NCBI GenBank assembly: GCA_022428005.1
Contig: JAKMDI010000023.1
Span: 34,306 to 98,305, forward strand
DNA: 64,000 nt
Reading direction: 5' to 3'
DNA from: Flavobacteriaceae bacterium
GTDB taxonomy: Bacteria > Bacteroidota > Bacteroidia > Flavobacteriales > Flavobacteriaceae
Made by a program: the position numbers and the translations under genes. Shown piece by piece: positions 7,515 through 17,350 of this stretch (positions are counted from its first letter, which is position 1; each line of letters begins with the position of its first letter). The notes under the pieces are model-generated. The model ran no database searches, had not been told where the DNA came from, and was given only the letters and a program-made list of their open reading frames with translations.

Positions 7515-9173
7515 TTAATTTAAAATTTCCAAACTATCTATGGCAGAAAAAGATGTTTCTTCTGAAGGTATACTGAGTTGCTGATTGATTTCCCAATTGG
7601 CCCTTAAATCAATGGTATCTTTTGAATAATAAACCATTTCAGGTTGGATTTTTTTTAAGTAGCTTCCCGTATCCCATTTTTTATTTCCGTTATTGTCACG
7701 GGTATAACGAAAAAGATATTTACCCGGAGGCAGAAATTTAAACTCAAAAGCATCCAATTCATTTGGCTCATCATATCGCCGAATCGCTTCTCCATCCAAA
7801 TCGACCAACTCTAATATAAAAGGATCTTGATCCTCGCGAAGGATTTGCAGTATAACCTCTCCATAATCTTCAATCGGTTTTGTCTTGGCCCTAAACCTTA
7901 AAGTATCGTGTGTGCTCCCCCAAAAGTCGACCAACGCGTTGGGAAGTAATTCAATTTTATAATCGTCGTTGGGCAGCCATTCATAAAAAAGAGAGAGCCT
8001 GTCATAGTTTTTATCCAATGAGGCTTTAAAGGAAACAGGGAGGGAGTCCAAGCCTTTGATTTTGATCAGGTCTAAATCAATTTTTACTAAAGGTAAATTC
8101 GATTCTATTTTAAAACTGTCCAAAAGGCCCATGGTCTGAGACGTAATTGGGCTAATCACCAAAGAATCCCTCAGGACCTTTCCAAACTTAATGGTGTATT
8201 GTTTGGTGGTGTCCTTTTCCTTGATGCCCACTTTCAAAGAGTCCCTGTCTGGACCTCTAAACCAAAAATTTAAGGTATCCATCTCCCGGTTTTTATTGAT
8301 TAAATACCTAAAATTACGGTCCACTTTGCTCTTCACTTGAATCGCGCTGGGATCGGCCTCACCATAGTATCCAAAACCAATTTGATTTTTGTTAATGAAA
8401 AAAGGGCGCGCCCAAAATAAATTTGGCGTCTCTTTAAAGATTCTAAAGTTGACAATACTGTCTTGAGGAAGTGTGATGGGTCGCTCCAAAAAACCTATTT
8501 TGTCTTGATTTTGATCGAATAAATAATTCCTTGCTTCATCCTTGATCGCAATGATTTCGTAGGTATCTGGTCTAATATTTTTAAAATTATAAATTACAGA
8601 GTCCAAAGTACTCGTAACATAAAATGGTTTTTTGAGAAAAATAGTGGAGTCCGAATGGGTGCTGTCCACAGGATACAAATGTAGAGAGATAAAAGGTTCG
8701 GTTTCATAATTGAACGCATCGGTTACCCGTCCTTTGATTTCGAGAGAATCTATAACCGAACCAGTAGAAAGGGTATACTGAAAAAATGGTAAGCGATTTC
8801 CTTCATTATTATCCTCTATACTTTGACCAAAATTAAAAGTGTAAGTGGTATTCTCTACCAGTGAATCCATCAACTCAATTTGAATTTTTTTTGAAACAGT
8901 TCCCTGGGGTTTTACCTTGTATTGATCCTGCTCCATGGGTGGGGAAATGATCAGCTGGTTGTTGAGATCACTCAACTTAATGTACTCGTCAAATGTGATG
9001 GTGATTTTTTCTTTATCGAAAAAAGTAGTATTTATTTTGGGGGAAGTATTTAAAAGCACAGGGGGGAGTGTATCCCTTAAACCTCCGGTTGGGTTGGTTC
9101 TTTTGGCGCATTGCGTAAAAAAAAACACCCCCAGTAAAAGAAAAAAATGCTTTCCGAATTTTAACATGCTCAT
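7515..9173 (-). CDS. Lipoprotein with Ig-like (Big_5/SbsA-type) domain
   Basis: The protein starts with a lipoprotein signal: a hydrophobic run LLLGVFFFTQC, the lipobox cysteine, then AKRTNPTGGLRDTLPPVL. The next 100 residues (SPKINTTFFDKEKITITFDEYIKL) match the N-terminal Ig-like domain annotated as Big_5 in Bacteroidota envelope proteins. The rest is beta-rich with no catalytic motif I recognise. A TTG at 9206 overlaps the comF stop, but the ATG at 9173 gives a better signal peptide, so I use it (552 residues). A second ATG lies two codons later. It is probably anchored in the outer membrane; the function is unknown. Confidence 0.8.
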   Translation of the reverse strand: MSMLKFGKHFFLLLGVFFFTQCAKRTNPTGGLRDTLPPVLLNTSPKINTTFFDKEKITITFDEYIKLSDLNNQLIISPPMEQDQYKVKPQGTVSKKIQIELMDSLVENTTYTFNFGQSIEDNNEGNRLPFFQYTLSTGSVIDSLEIKGRVTDAFNYETEPFISLHLYPVDSTHSDSTIFLKKPFYVTSTLDSVIYNFKNIRPDTYEIIAIKDEARNYLFDQNQDKIGFLERPITLPQDSIVNFRIFKETPNLFWARPFFINKNQIGFGYYGEADPSAIQVKSKVDRNFRYLINKNREMDTLNFWFRGPDRDSLKVGIKEKDTTKQYTIKFGKVLRDSLVISPITSQTMGLLDSFKIESNLPLVKIDLDLIKIKGLDSLPVSFKASLDKNYDRLSLFYEWLPNDDYKIELLPNALVDFWGSTHDTLRFRAKTKPIEDYGEVILQILREDQDPFILELVDLDGEAIRRYDEPNELDAFEFKFLPPGKYLFRYTRDNNGNKKWDTGSYLKKIQPEMVYYSKDTIDLRANWEINQQLSIPSEETSFSAIDSLEILN

Positions 9174-9202
9174 ACTTGTCCACACAAAATAAAACAATAT
9201 TA

Positions 9203-9907
9203 TCAAGACAACCTACTGGCAAGGGCCACAAAACTAATGGATCCTCCACATGTCTCCAATAGGGCATTGGCGCAACTGGAGAGGGTCGCCCCTGTGGTGA
9301 TGACATCATCGACCAAAAGGAAATGTTTAAAGGTGTTATTCTGGTATCCTTTAACTGCAAAAGCGTTATCCACTTCCTCCCATCTGTCTGTATTTTTCAT
9401 CTTCACCAACGGTCTGGTTTTTTTCTTTCTAACGACCAAATCATTGACCACGGGAAGCCCCAAGTGATGGGCCAAACAATCCGAAAACTTTTGAACTTGG
9501 TTGTAGCCCCGCTGCCGGAATCTTTCTGGATGGAGCGGTAAGGGCAAGACGGCATCTACTTCTGAAAACACCTTTGAAGTCATGATTTGAGGTGCAATCC
9601 AATTCCCCAAAAACTCGCCTATTTCCTGTTGACCTTTATATTTCAATTGATGCAACAGCGACTGGACCCTGCTATTTTTATGAAAATCAAAAAGCGAAAC
9701 AACCCGTTCGACCCTGCCGAATTGATTCATTTTTTCCCATAGTTCGTTTTGAAAATCCCAAGGGTGGTCTGTTTGGGGAAGCGCTAATTGACAACCCCAA
9801 CAAATGACCCTTTCGGTCTCATGGAGGGGATTCATGCAGCCAGGGCAAAGCTTAGGAAAAAAGATAGCAGCAAAAGAACGAAGGCTGGGTAAAACAAGAT
9901 TTTTCAT
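9203..9907 (-). CDS. ComF family phosphoribosyltransferase-like protein
   Basis: The 234-residue protein has the ComF layout. An N-terminal zinc-ribbon-like part carries paired cysteines (CPGC and CWGC, residues about 19-40). A PRTase domain follows with VLPLPLHPERFRQRGYNQV near residue 125 and the PRPP-binding loop FLLVDDVITTGATLSSC near 197-213. ComF proteins are linked to natural DNA uptake in other bacteria, but most homologues are untested. The ATG is 55 bases from the divergent glycyl-tRNA synthetase gene. It lies directly upstream of the Ig-like lipoprotein, with which it may be co-transcribed. Confidence 0.9.
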   Translation of the reverse strand: MKNLVLPSLRSFAAIFFPKLCPGCMNPLHETERVICWGCQLALPQTDHPWDFQNELWEKMNQFGRVERVVSLFDFHKNSRVQSLLHQLKYKGQQEIGEFLGNWIAPQIMTSKVFSEVDAVLPLPLHPERFRQRGYNQVQKFSDCLAHHLGLPVVNDLVVRKKKTRPLVKMKNTDRWEEVDNAFAVKGYQNNTFKHFLLVDDVITTGATLSSCANALLETCGGSISFVALASRLS

Positions 9908-9947
9908 GGAAAAAGATTTGAGTGACTTCTAAAATACGAAAAAGACT

Positions 9948-9955
9948 TATTTTTG
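9948..9955 (+). promoter_or_regulatory. Candidate -7 box (TATTTTTG) for glycyl-tRNA synthetase
   Basis: The octamer fits the Bacteroidota TAnnTTTG consensus exactly and ends 7 bases before the glycyl-tRNA synthetase ATG, so the transcript would be nearly leaderless. No TTG sits at the usual 17-23 base spacing upstream (the nearest is 27 bases away), so this is a weak call. Confidence 0.35.
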
Positions 9956-9962
9956 CCACACT

Positions 9963-11501
9963 ATGCAACAAACTGAGAATTTTAAGAAAGTAATCTCCCA
10001 CGCCAAAGAATACGGATTTATTTTCCAGTCCAGTGAAATTTATGACGGTCTGAGTGCTGTTTACGATTATGGACAAAATGGCGTTGCCCTCAAGAAAAAC
10101 ATTCGCGATTATTGGTGGAAAGCCATGGTGCAACTCCACGAAAATATTGTAGGCATCGATGCAGCGATATTCATGCATCCCACAACCTGGAAGGCCTCTG
10201 GCCACGTGGATGCTTTTAATGATCCCTTAATCGACAATAAGGATTCTAAAAAAAGATACCGCGCCGATGTCCTTATTGAAGACTATGTTGCTAAAATCGA
10301 AAATAAAATCAATAAAGAGGTTTCCAAGGCAGCCAAACGTTTTGGGACTGCTTTTGATAAAGATCAGTTTTTATCGACCAACCCAAGGGTTGTAGACTAT
10401 CAAACCAAAGCCGACCAAATCATAAAAAGAATGTCCCAATCTTTAGAAAACGAGGATTTGGCAGATGTAAAAGCGCTCATCGAGGAGTTAGAAATTGCTT
10501 GTCCAGAATCTGGTTCTCGCAACTGGACTGACGTAAAGCAATTCAACTTGATGTTTGGCACAAAACTCGGAGCCTCTGTAGATTCTGCAATGGATCTTTA
10601 CCTGAGACCCGAAACTGCTCAGGGGATTTTTGTGAACTTCCTCAATGTTCAAAAATCTGGGAGGATGAAGCTTCCATTTGGGATTGCCCAAATTGGAAAA
10701 GCCTTTCGGAACGAAATTGTCGCCCGACAATTCATCTTTCGCATGCGCGAGTTTGAGCAAATGGAAATGCAATTTTTTATTCCGCCGGGAACCCAAAAAG
10801 AATGGTACGAACACTGGAAGGAAAAAAGATTAAAATGGCACCAATCCCTGGGATTGGGAAATGAACAATACCGGTTTCATGACCATGAAAAGTTAGCCCA
10901 CTATGCAGATGCTGCCACCGATATAGAATTCAATTTCCCTTTTGGATTTAAAGAACTGGAGGGGATTCATTCCCGAACGGATTTTGACCTGGGTAACCAC
11001 GAAAAATTTGCCGGTAAAAAACTACAATATTTTGATCCAGAAAGGAATGAAAACTACGTCCCCTATGTGGTTGAAACCTCCATAGGTTTGGACAGGATGT
11101 TCTTGGCTGTTTTCTCAAAATCACTTACCGAAGAAACCCTAAAAGATGGGTCTTCCCGAACGGTATTAAAGCTCCCTCCTGTTTTGGCCCCCAACCAACT
11201 GGCCGTTTTTCCGTTGGTAAAGAAAGATGGGCTTCCCGAGATGGCCAGAAAAATTGTAGATGATCTCAAATGGGATTTTACTGTAGTCTATGATGAAAAA
11301 GATGCCGTGGGACGTCGTTACCGGAGACAAGATGCGCTGGGAACCCCTTTTTGTGTAACCGTTGATCACCAGTCAATTGAGGATTTAACCGTAACCATCA
11401 GAGAAAGGGACCACATGACCCAAGAGAGAATTCCCATTGCTGCATTGGGAAAAATGCTCAATGAGCAACTTTCTATGAGTGAATTGTTGAAAAAGCTTTA
11501 A
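9963..11501 (+). CDS. glyQS: Glycine--tRNA ligase, class II dimeric type
   Basis: This enzyme charges tRNA-Gly with glycine. The N-terminal motif-1 region GFIFQSSEIYDGLSAVYDYG is at residues 18-37. The motif-2 block LRPETAQGIFVNF...GIAQIGKAFRNEI lies near 215-255, and motif 3 appears as VETSIGLDRMFLAV near 368. The C-terminal anticodon-binding domain begins around LPPVLAPNQLAVFPLV (residue 402). At 512 residues it matches the single-chain alpha2 type rather than the alpha2beta2 type. It is divergent from comF and stands alone on this strand. Confidence 0.96.
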   Translation: MQQTENFKKVISHAKEYGFIFQSSEIYDGLSAVYDYGQNGVALKKNIRDYWWKAMVQLHENIVGIDAAIFMHPTTWKASGHVDAFNDPLIDNKDSKKRYRADVLIEDYVAKIENKINKEVSKAAKRFGTAFDKDQFLSTNPRVVDYQTKADQIIKRMSQSLENEDLADVKALIEELEIACPESGSRNWTDVKQFNLMFGTKLGASVDSAMDLYLRPETAQGIFVNFLNVQKSGRMKLPFGIAQIGKAFRNEIVARQFIFRMREFEQMEMQFFIPPGTQKEWYEHWKEKRLKWHQSLGLGNEQYRFHDHEKLAHYADAATDIEFNFPFGFKELEGIHSRTDFDLGNHEKFAGKKLQYFDPERNENYVPYVVETSIGLDRMFLAVFSKSLTEETLKDGSSRTVLKLPPVLAPNQLAVFPLVKKDGLPEMARKIVDDLKWDFTVVYDEKDAVGRRYRRQDALGTPFCVTVDHQSIEDLTVTIRERDHMTQERIPIAALGKMLNEQLSMSELLKKL

Positions 11502-11553
11502 AATCTTCTTGTCTTAACGATCGATTTAAATTTTCTGCTCAATCTTGTTTTTA

Positions 11554-11561
11554 TATTTTTG
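11554..11561 (+). promoter_or_regulatory. Candidate -7 box (TATTTTTG) for exonuclease III
   Basis: An exact TAnnTTTG match lies 13 bases before the TTG start at 11575. An upstream start at 11545 would sit partly inside this box, which supports the downstream TTG as the real start. A well-spaced TTG -33 element was not found. Confidence 0.4.
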
Positions 11562-11574
11562 TAAAAAACAAAAA

Positions 11575-12339
11575 TTGAAAATTCTCTCCTACAATGTTAA
11601 CGGTATTCGGGCTGCCCTCAACAAAGGTTTTGCCGAATGGCTAAAAGCCTCCAATCCCGATGTTGTCTGTATTCAAGAAACCAAAGCAATGGAGGAACAA
11701 GTGGACACCAGTCTTTTTGAGGAACTGGGGTACCACCATTTCTGGCATTCTGCCCAAAAAAAAGGATACAGTGGCGTGGCCATATTGACCAAAATCAAGC
11801 CCCTACAAATTCAAAAAGGGACTGGTATAGAACACATGGATTTTGAAGGCAGGGTTATCCGTGCTGATTTTGAAAAAGTTTCCGTTATCAGCCTCTACCT
11901 CCCCTCGGGCACCAACTTGGATCGGTTGGATTACAAATTTAAATTCATGGAGGACTTCCAAAACTACATCGATGATTTAAAAAAAGAATACCCCCATTTA
12001 GTCATCTGTGGAGACTACAATATTTGTCACCGTGCCATCGACATACACGACCCTGTTCGCAATAAGAATGTTTCTGGTTTTTTGCCAGAGGAACGGGAGT
12101 GGATTGATCATTTTATCAACAGTGGTTTTGTCGATTCTTTTCGTTTCCTCAACCCAGAACCACATCAATACAGCTGGTGGAGCTATCGCGCTAATGCCAG
12201 AAACAACAACAAAGGGTGGCGCATTGATTACAACCTTGTCAGTGAAGATCTTAAAAAAAATATTTCCCGTGCATTTTTACTCCCCGACGCAAAACACTCA
12301 GACCATTGCCCCGTTGGAGTAGAACTCAAATTAAATTGA
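11575..12339 (+). CDS. xth: Exodeoxyribonuclease III / AP endonuclease
   Basis: This Mg-dependent repair nuclease incises DNA at abasic sites and degrades 3' ends. The EEP-fold motifs are all visible: LKILSYNVNGIRA at the start, VVCIQETKA (metal-binding Glu) near residue 35, LVICGDYNICHRAIDIHDP (catalytic Asp/Asn) near 145, and HSDHCPVGVEL at the end. The protein would be 254 residues, normal for the family. I chose the TTG at 11575 because homologues begin at the LKILSYN segment and a promoter-like box overlaps the longer frame. The OmpA lipoprotein starts 2 bases after its stop. Confidence 0.93.
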   Translation: MKILSYNVNGIRAALNKGFAEWLKASNPDVVCIQETKAMEEQVDTSLFEELGYHHFWHSAQKKGYSGVAILTKIKPLQIQKGTGIEHMDFEGRVIRADFEKVSVISLYLPSGTNLDRLDYKFKFMEDFQNYIDDLKKEYPHLVICGDYNICHRAIDIHDPVRNKNVSGFLPEEREWIDHFINSGFVDSFRFLNPEPHQYSWWSYRANARNNNKGWRIDYNLVSEDLKKNISRAFLLPDAKHSDHCPVGVELKLN

Positions 12340-12341
12340 TC

Positions 12342-13241
12342 ATGAAGAAAAAAATTCTATCCTTAAGTATCCTTTTACTTTCGCTCAGTGCCTGTGTTTC
12401 CAATCGGGTTTTTAATGATTTAGAATCACGATATGCAGAACTCAAAGACAACTTCAATCGACAGACCAAAACCATTGAATCCCTCAATGAAGAGCTGAAA
12501 GATTTGACAGAAAAATATGTATCCCAAGAAGCCTCCTTACAGCAAACAGAAGACAGCCTCAATCTAAAGCAACAAAAGTTGGAGCAGTTAGAATCGTCAT
12601 TGGATTTATTAAAACTTCAGAGTGAGTCTGCCCTCAAAGAGCGGATTACGGAAAACGAGGGATTACTAAAAAAAATTGCTGAAAGAGAAAATGAATTGGC
12701 AGACAGAATGGCTCGAGTAGTAGAGCTCGAAGGTCTCATCGCAAGACAAAAACAGGCCATGCGGAATCTCAAGGAACGCCTTTCGGATGCCCTGCTTAAT
12801 TTTGAGGACAAGGGACTCACCGTGGAGGCAAGAGATGGTAAAGTTTATGTTTCTATGGAAAATAAGCTTTTATTTAAATCGGGAAGTTGGACCGTAGAAG
12901 CTGCAGGACAAAACGCCATTAAAAGTTTGGCTGGGGTTTTGGCAGAAAATCCAGATATCGCCATACTCATCGAAGGGCACACCGACAATGTCCCCTACCG
13001 GGGCAAAGGCCCCCTTAAAGGAAATTGGGATTTGTCGACCAAGCGGGCTACTGCAATTGTAAATCAATTACTTGAAAACCCCGACATACTTCCTCAAAAT
13101 CTTACTGCGGCGGGCAGAGGCGAGTACCTCCCCATAGCGCCCAATTCAACCCGATCGGGGCGGGCTGCAAACAGAAGAATTGAAGTGGTGCTGAGTCCAC
13201 AGTTAGATGAAATCTCACAAATCATCAATACTTTAGATTAA
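12342..13241 (+). CDS. OmpA/MotB-domain lipoprotein with coiled coil
   Basis: An upstream frame beginning at 12306 lies inside the exonuclease gene; the ATG at 12342 gives a proper lipoprotein signal (MKKKILSLSILLLSLSAC). Residues about 25-160 are a charged heptad-like coiled coil. The C-terminal 120 residues are an OmpA-like peptidoglycan-binding domain with IAILIEGHTDNVPYRG, WDLSTKRATAIVNQLL and AAGRGEYLPIAPNSTRSGRAANRRIEVVL. It probably tethers the outer membrane to peptidoglycan. Two bases separate it from each neighbour (exonuclease upstream, aldo/keto reductase downstream), suggesting shared transcription. Confidence 0.9.
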   Translation: MKKKILSLSILLLSLSACVSNRVFNDLESRYAELKDNFNRQTKTIESLNEELKDLTEKYVSQEASLQQTEDSLNLKQQKLEQLESSLDLLKLQSESALKERITENEGLLKKIAERENELADRMARVVELEGLIARQKQAMRNLKERLSDALLNFEDKGLTVEARDGKVYVSMENKLLFKSGSWTVEAAGQNAIKSLAGVLAENPDIAILIEGHTDNVPYRGKGPLKGNWDLSTKRATAIVNQLLENPDILPQNLTAAGRGEYLPIAPNSTRSGRAANRRIEVVLSPQLDEISQIINTLD

Positions 13242-13243
13242 GA

Positions 13244-14281
13244 ATGGATTATAATTTTTTACCCAATACAGACATAAAAGTCAGTAAAATATGTCTTGGG
13301 ACTATGACCTATGGGAATCAAAATACCGAGGCAGAAGGTCACCAACAGATGGATTATGCAGTGGAGCAAGGGGTCAATTTTTTTGATACCGCTGAGCTTT
13401 ACCCCGTTCCCGCAAACAAACATACACAAGGCGATACCGAATCCATAATGGGTAGCTGGTTTAAAAAAAATGGCCGCCGCGATAAAATAATTCTCGCCTC
13501 AAAAGTTGCAGGCCCAGGTGACTACACCAAGCACATCCGTAAAAATCTCAGCTTCAAAAAAGATCATATCGATGAGGCCGTTAACAAAAGCCTTAAAAGA
13601 CTTCAAACCGATTACATCGATCTGTATCAGTTGCACTGGCCTGAACGTAAGACGAATTTTTTTGGAAAAAGGGGATACAAGCACGAACCCGACGATCCCT
13701 GGGAGGAAAATTTTGAAGCGATACTCGAGGCTTTAGAAGAAAATATAAAAGCGGGAAAAATCAGATACATAGGGCTTTCTAACGAAAATCCTTGGGGGAT
13801 CATGCGGTTCCTCCAGGCAGCAAAAACCCCCGCGACCAAAATAATCACTGTTCAAAATCCCTACTCCCTCCTCAACCGACTTTTTGAAGGGGGCAGCGCA
13901 GAGATATGCCATCGGGAAAATATAGGCCTTTTACCCTACTCCCCCCTGGGTTTTGGTGTACTTTCAGGAAAATATCGCCATGGAAAATTACCCCCCAATA
14001 GCCGGCTGGCGCTTTTTGAAAGGCTGGCGCGTTACAGTGGAAAAACATCTTTTGAAGCCACTGAACGCTATGCTCAGTTGGCAGAAGAGGTAGGACTTTC
14101 ACTTACTGATTTATCGCTCGCATTTGTCAATGACCGCTCTTTTGTCACCTCCAATATCATTGGCGCTACGACCCTGGAGCAGCTTAAAGAAAATATCGCC
14201 TCCCACAGGGTGAGGCTATCTCCAGATATCCTCGAAGCCATTGAAGCCATCCATGAGGAAATTCCAAATCCTGCCCCCTAA
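13244..14281 (+). CDS. NADP(H)-dependent aldo/keto reductase, Tas-like
   Basis: The 345-residue (beta/alpha)8 oxidoreductase shows the catalytic tetrad residues Asp and Tyr in FFDTAELYP (about 45-53), Lys in ILASKVAG (near 83) and His in YQLHWPE (near 127). The cofactor-binding end has FVTSNIIGATTLEQLKENI. The strongest resemblance is to the Tas subgroup of AKRs. The natural substrate is unknown. It follows the OmpA gene by 2 bases. A short inverted repeat (CCCC/GGGG) overlaps the stop but has no T-run, so it is not called a terminator. Confidence 0.9.
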   Translation: MDYNFLPNTDIKVSKICLGTMTYGNQNTEAEGHQQMDYAVEQGVNFFDTAELYPVPANKHTQGDTESIMGSWFKKNGRRDKIILASKVAGPGDYTKHIRKNLSFKKDHIDEAVNKSLKRLQTDYIDLYQLHWPERKTNFFGKRGYKHEPDDPWEENFEAILEALEENIKAGKIRYIGLSNENPWGIMRFLQAAKTPATKIITVQNPYSLLNRLFEGGSAEICHRENIGLLPYSPLGFGVLSGKYRHGKLPPNSRLALFERLARYSGKTSFEATERYAQLAEEVGLSLTDLSLAFVNDRSFVTSNIIGATTLEQLKENIASHRVRLSPDILEAIEAIHEEIPNPAP

Positions 14282-14379
14282 ACGGGGAGTTTCAGTGAAG
14301 GTGTTTTTTAAGTAAAGTCTAATCTATTTTAAAAACGCCTTATATTACCATTACAATTGCAAACAATCAAAATCTGAAT

Positions 14380-15621
14380 TTGAAAATCATCACAAGAAAT
14401 ATTGCAATCATTTTTATGATGGTCTTTATTGTGCCACTAAAAGCACAAAATAAGATTTGGAAAAGACATATTATAGACTCCTGCTGCAGCGGAGCCGATG
14501 GTGTTAGGATTGCAGATATAAATGGCGACAATCTTCCAGACATCGCAACGGGCTGGGAGGAAGAAGGGTTTACAAAGGTTTACCTCCACCCAGGTAGACG
14601 GCACGTCAAGGAACTCTGGCCTGCCCTTAGGGTGGGAAACACCCCAGATGTTGAAGATGCTTTTTTTGCTGACTTGGATAACGATGGCGCCATGGATGTG
14701 ATTACCAGCGCTGAGGGGGAAACTAAAAAAATATACATCAACTGGTCCCCCACAGATCCCTCCAACTTGATGGATATCAGCCAATGGGAAAGTCGGGTCC
14801 TCCCAACTTCTGAAGGATTAATGCAATGGATGTTTGGTATTCCCATTCAAATCGACAGTTTACACGGGATAGATTTCGTTGTGGGAGCAAAAAATAGAGA
14901 AGCTGAAATTGGATGGTTTAAAGCGCCAAAAAAACCGCGAGAATTAGGACAATGGACCTGGAATACAATAAGCAATGCTACCTGGGTGATGTCATTGATT
15001 TCCAGTGACATGGATCATGACGGAGATTTTGATATCATAACCTCCGATCGAATGGCCGGAAAAACAAATGGTGTGCGATGGTTGGAAAACCCGGGAAAGG
15101 GGAGCAAGGTGAATCAGAAATGGAAAAATCATTATATCGGCGCAAGGGGAAAGGATGTTATGTTTATGGATTTGGCTGATTTGGACAAAGACGGATTGGA
15201 AGATGCCATAGTGACCCAATACACTGACCAAGAAATAATATATATGCGCAGACTTGACACCACGGGGACGCAATGGGAAAGTTACTCCATAGATATTCCT
15301 GCCAAGACCGGTAGGGCCAAAGCGGTCAAAGCAGGAGATATTAATGGTGATGGGAAAATTGACTTGGTTCACAGTACCAACACCCAAAGGGATGAAAATA
15401 GATCGGGGGTATACTGGTTGTCCTATCCCAATACCCCTATGGATGCCGTTTGGGAATGGCATAATATCAGTGGACCCATAGGCTATAAATATGACCGAAT
15501 AGAACTTTTAGATCTCGATGGAGATGGAGATCTGGATGTTGTCACCACAGAGGAAAACTATGGACAAAACAGTTCGGGTCTGGGGCTATTGTGGTTCGAA
15601 AATCCACTCAATAATCGTTAG
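14380..15621 (+). CDS. Secreted FG-GAP/VCBS repeat beta-propeller protein
   Basis: The protein starts at a TTG, needed to keep the signal peptide (MKIITRNIAIIFMMVFIVPLKAQ). The mature part holds at least six calcium-binding DxDxDGxxD repeats: DINGDNLPDIATG, DLDNDGAMDVITS, DMDHDGDFDIITS, DLDKDGLEDAIVT, DINGDGKIDLVHS and DLDGDGDLDVVTT. Such repeats form integrin-like beta-propellers. No enzymatic motif is apparent. Homologues are common in Planctomycetes and marine Bacteroidota, and the role is unknown. The 98 bases upstream give no strong promoter match. It converges on the ABC transporter gene. Confidence 0.8.
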   Translation: MKIITRNIAIIFMMVFIVPLKAQNKIWKRHIIDSCCSGADGVRIADINGDNLPDIATGWEEEGFTKVYLHPGRRHVKELWPALRVGNTPDVEDAFFADLDNDGAMDVITSAEGETKKIYINWSPTDPSNLMDISQWESRVLPTSEGLMQWMFGIPIQIDSLHGIDFVVGAKNREAEIGWFKAPKKPRELGQWTWNTISNATWVMSLISSDMDHDGDFDIITSDRMAGKTNGVRWLENPGKGSKVNQKWKNHYIGARGKDVMFMDLADLDKDGLEDAIVTQYTDQEIIYMRRLDTTGTQWESYSIDIPAKTGRAKAVKAGDINGDGKIDLVHSTNTQRDENRSGVYWLSYPNTPMDAVWEWHNISGPIGYKYDRIELLDLDGDGDLDVVTTEENYGQNSSGLGLLWFENPLNNR

Positions 15622-15670
15622 ATTGTATTACCAAAAAAATACTTCTATGTGCCTGTAGGGGTGTGATGTT

Positions 15671-17350
15671 CTAAACTTTTGGAAGGGAGGCAATCAATTT
15701 CTGAGTATAAGGCTGCTGGGGATTAAAATACAATTCATCTGCTTCACCTTCTTCAATCAAACTGCCCTGTTCCATGACCAAAATCCTATCCGACATATAT
15801 TTTACCACATTCAGATCATGGGAGATAAAGAGGAAAGACAGCTGTAATTTATCTTTTAGGTCGTTGAGTAAATTGAGTACTTGGGCTTGAACTGAAATGT
15901 CCAATGCAGCAACGGATTCATCCAGCACCAAAAGTTTTGGATCAGTGGCGAGTGAACGGGCAATGACCACTCTTTGTCTTTGTCCTCCCGACAACTGATG
16001 GGGGTAGCTGTGGTAATACGCTGGCCCCAAGCCCACTTGCTCCAACAATTGAAAGGCCCTTTCTTTTTGGGCTTCCTTTCCATCAATAAGGCCATGGACA
16101 TAACTTGGCTCAACGATGGCATCGCCAATTTTTTTTAATGGGTGGAGCGCTGCGAAGGGATCTTGGAAAACCAATTGGATATCTTTTCTCAGTGCTCTCA
16201 ATTCCTCTTCATTAAGCCCGTCTATACGTCGTCCTTTATATCGAATTTCTCCCGATGTTGGCGTATCTAAACGCATCAGCGTTCTGCTGATGGTAGATTT
16301 TCCGCAACCCGATTCTCCAACCAAACCTAAAGTCTCCCCAGGAAAGAGATCAAAACTCACCTCATTGACGGCTTTGAGACTTTTCTGTTCCTTGAACCAA
16401 TAGTTTGTCAGGGGATATTCCTTGGTCAAGCCTTTGACTTCCAACAAGGGTTTTTGGACATATAATTTTTTGTGATTTTTGATTCGAGATGTTTTAGAAA
16501 CAGCGGGGAAATCTTTTTCCTTTTTTGCAAAGTCGGCGACAGTAGGTAAACGCCTGAGGCGTTGATCTGGTTGGGGGCGCGCAAATAGCAAACCCTTTGT
16601 ATAATCCTGTTTTGGGGAATCAAAAATTTCTTTTACCTTACCACTTTCCACAATTTTTCCTTCCCGCATAACCAATACCCGGTCTGCAAACTGCGCTACC
16701 AAACTCAGATCGTGGGAGATAAATAAAATACTCATCTTACTGGTACTTTGACGCGCTTTTATCAACGTCAGTATCTCTTTTTGGACGGTTACATCCAAGG
16801 CGGTGGTGGGCTCATCGGCAAGCAACAAGTCGGGCTTTCCGATTAATGCCATGGCAATCATAACGCGCTGTTTCTGTCCTCCGCTGAGTTCATGTGGATA
16901 GGCCTTAAAAATCCTTTCTGGCTGTGGTAATTGAACTTGTTCAAAAGCCGAAAGCACTTGAGCTCGGTAAGACTTTTTATCACCCAGTTGGTTATTTCTT
17001 AGTCGTTCCAATACTTGAGGACCACACCGCATACTGGGGTTCAAACTTGATTGAGGTTCTTGAAAAATCATCCCCAAATGTTTGCCCCTTAGTGCTTGCC
17101 ATTCTTTTTTAGTCAAACTGAGGAGGTTGCTTTTCCCCAGCTGCATTTTTTTACAGCTCTGGGACAAGGGTGCATTAAATAAAAGTCCCGCTACTGAAAG
17201 TGCAGTCAAAGACTTACCACTCCCAGACTCTCCGACTATGGCTACAATTTCTTGAGTCTTAACCTCAAAGGAAATCCCATTTAAAAGCAGTCGTTCATTG
17301 GATGACAAAGACAAATCCGATACTTCCAATAATGTTTTCTGGTCTTTCAT
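15671..17350 (-). CDS. Duplicated ABC ATPase of the peptide/nickel family (DppD-DppF fusion, YejF-like)
   Basis: Two complete nucleotide-binding domains are fused in 559 residues. The first has Walker A GESGSGKS near residue 40, signature LSGGQKQRV near 155 and Walker [13 protein letters not shown]. The second has GESGCGKS near 345, LSGGQRQRV near 455 and [12 protein letters not shown]. Such proteins energise uptake of peptides or related solutes with two permeases and a binding protein. None of those partners is in the window, so substrate and membrane partners are unknown. Its start overlaps the exonuclease stop by 4 bases. Confidence 0.92.
   Translation of the reverse strand: MKDQKTLLEVSDLSLSSNERLLLNGISFEVKTQEIVAIVGESGSGKSLTALSVAGLLFNAPLSQSCKKMQLGKSNLLSLTKKEWQALRGKHLGMIFQEPQSSLNPSMRCGPQVLERLRNNQLGDKKSYRAQVLSAFEQVQLPQPERIFKAYPHELSGGQKQRVMIAMALIGKPDLLLADEPTTALDVTVQKEILTLIKARQSTSKMSILFISHDLSLVAQFADRVLVMREGKIVESGKVKEIFDSPKQDYTKGLLFARPQPDQRLRRLPTVADFAKKEKDFPAVSKTSRIKNHKKLYVQKPLLEVKGLTKEYPLTNYWFKEQKSLKAVNEVSFDLFPGETLGLVGESGCGKSTISRTLMRLDTPTSGEIRYKGRRIDGLNEEELRALRKDIQLVFQDPFAALHPLKKIGDAIVEPSYVHGLIDGKEAQKERAFQLLEQVGLGPAYYHSYPHQLSGGQRQRVVIARSLATDPKLLVLDESVAALDISVQAQVLNLLNDLKDKLQLSFLFISHDLNVVKYMSDRILVMEQGSLIEEGEADELYFNPQQPYTQKLIASLPKV

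Noticed and set aside
14992..15462. 156-codon minus-strand frame opposite the FG-GAP protein
   Set aside because: The six calcium-binding repeats on the plus strand show which strand is coding.
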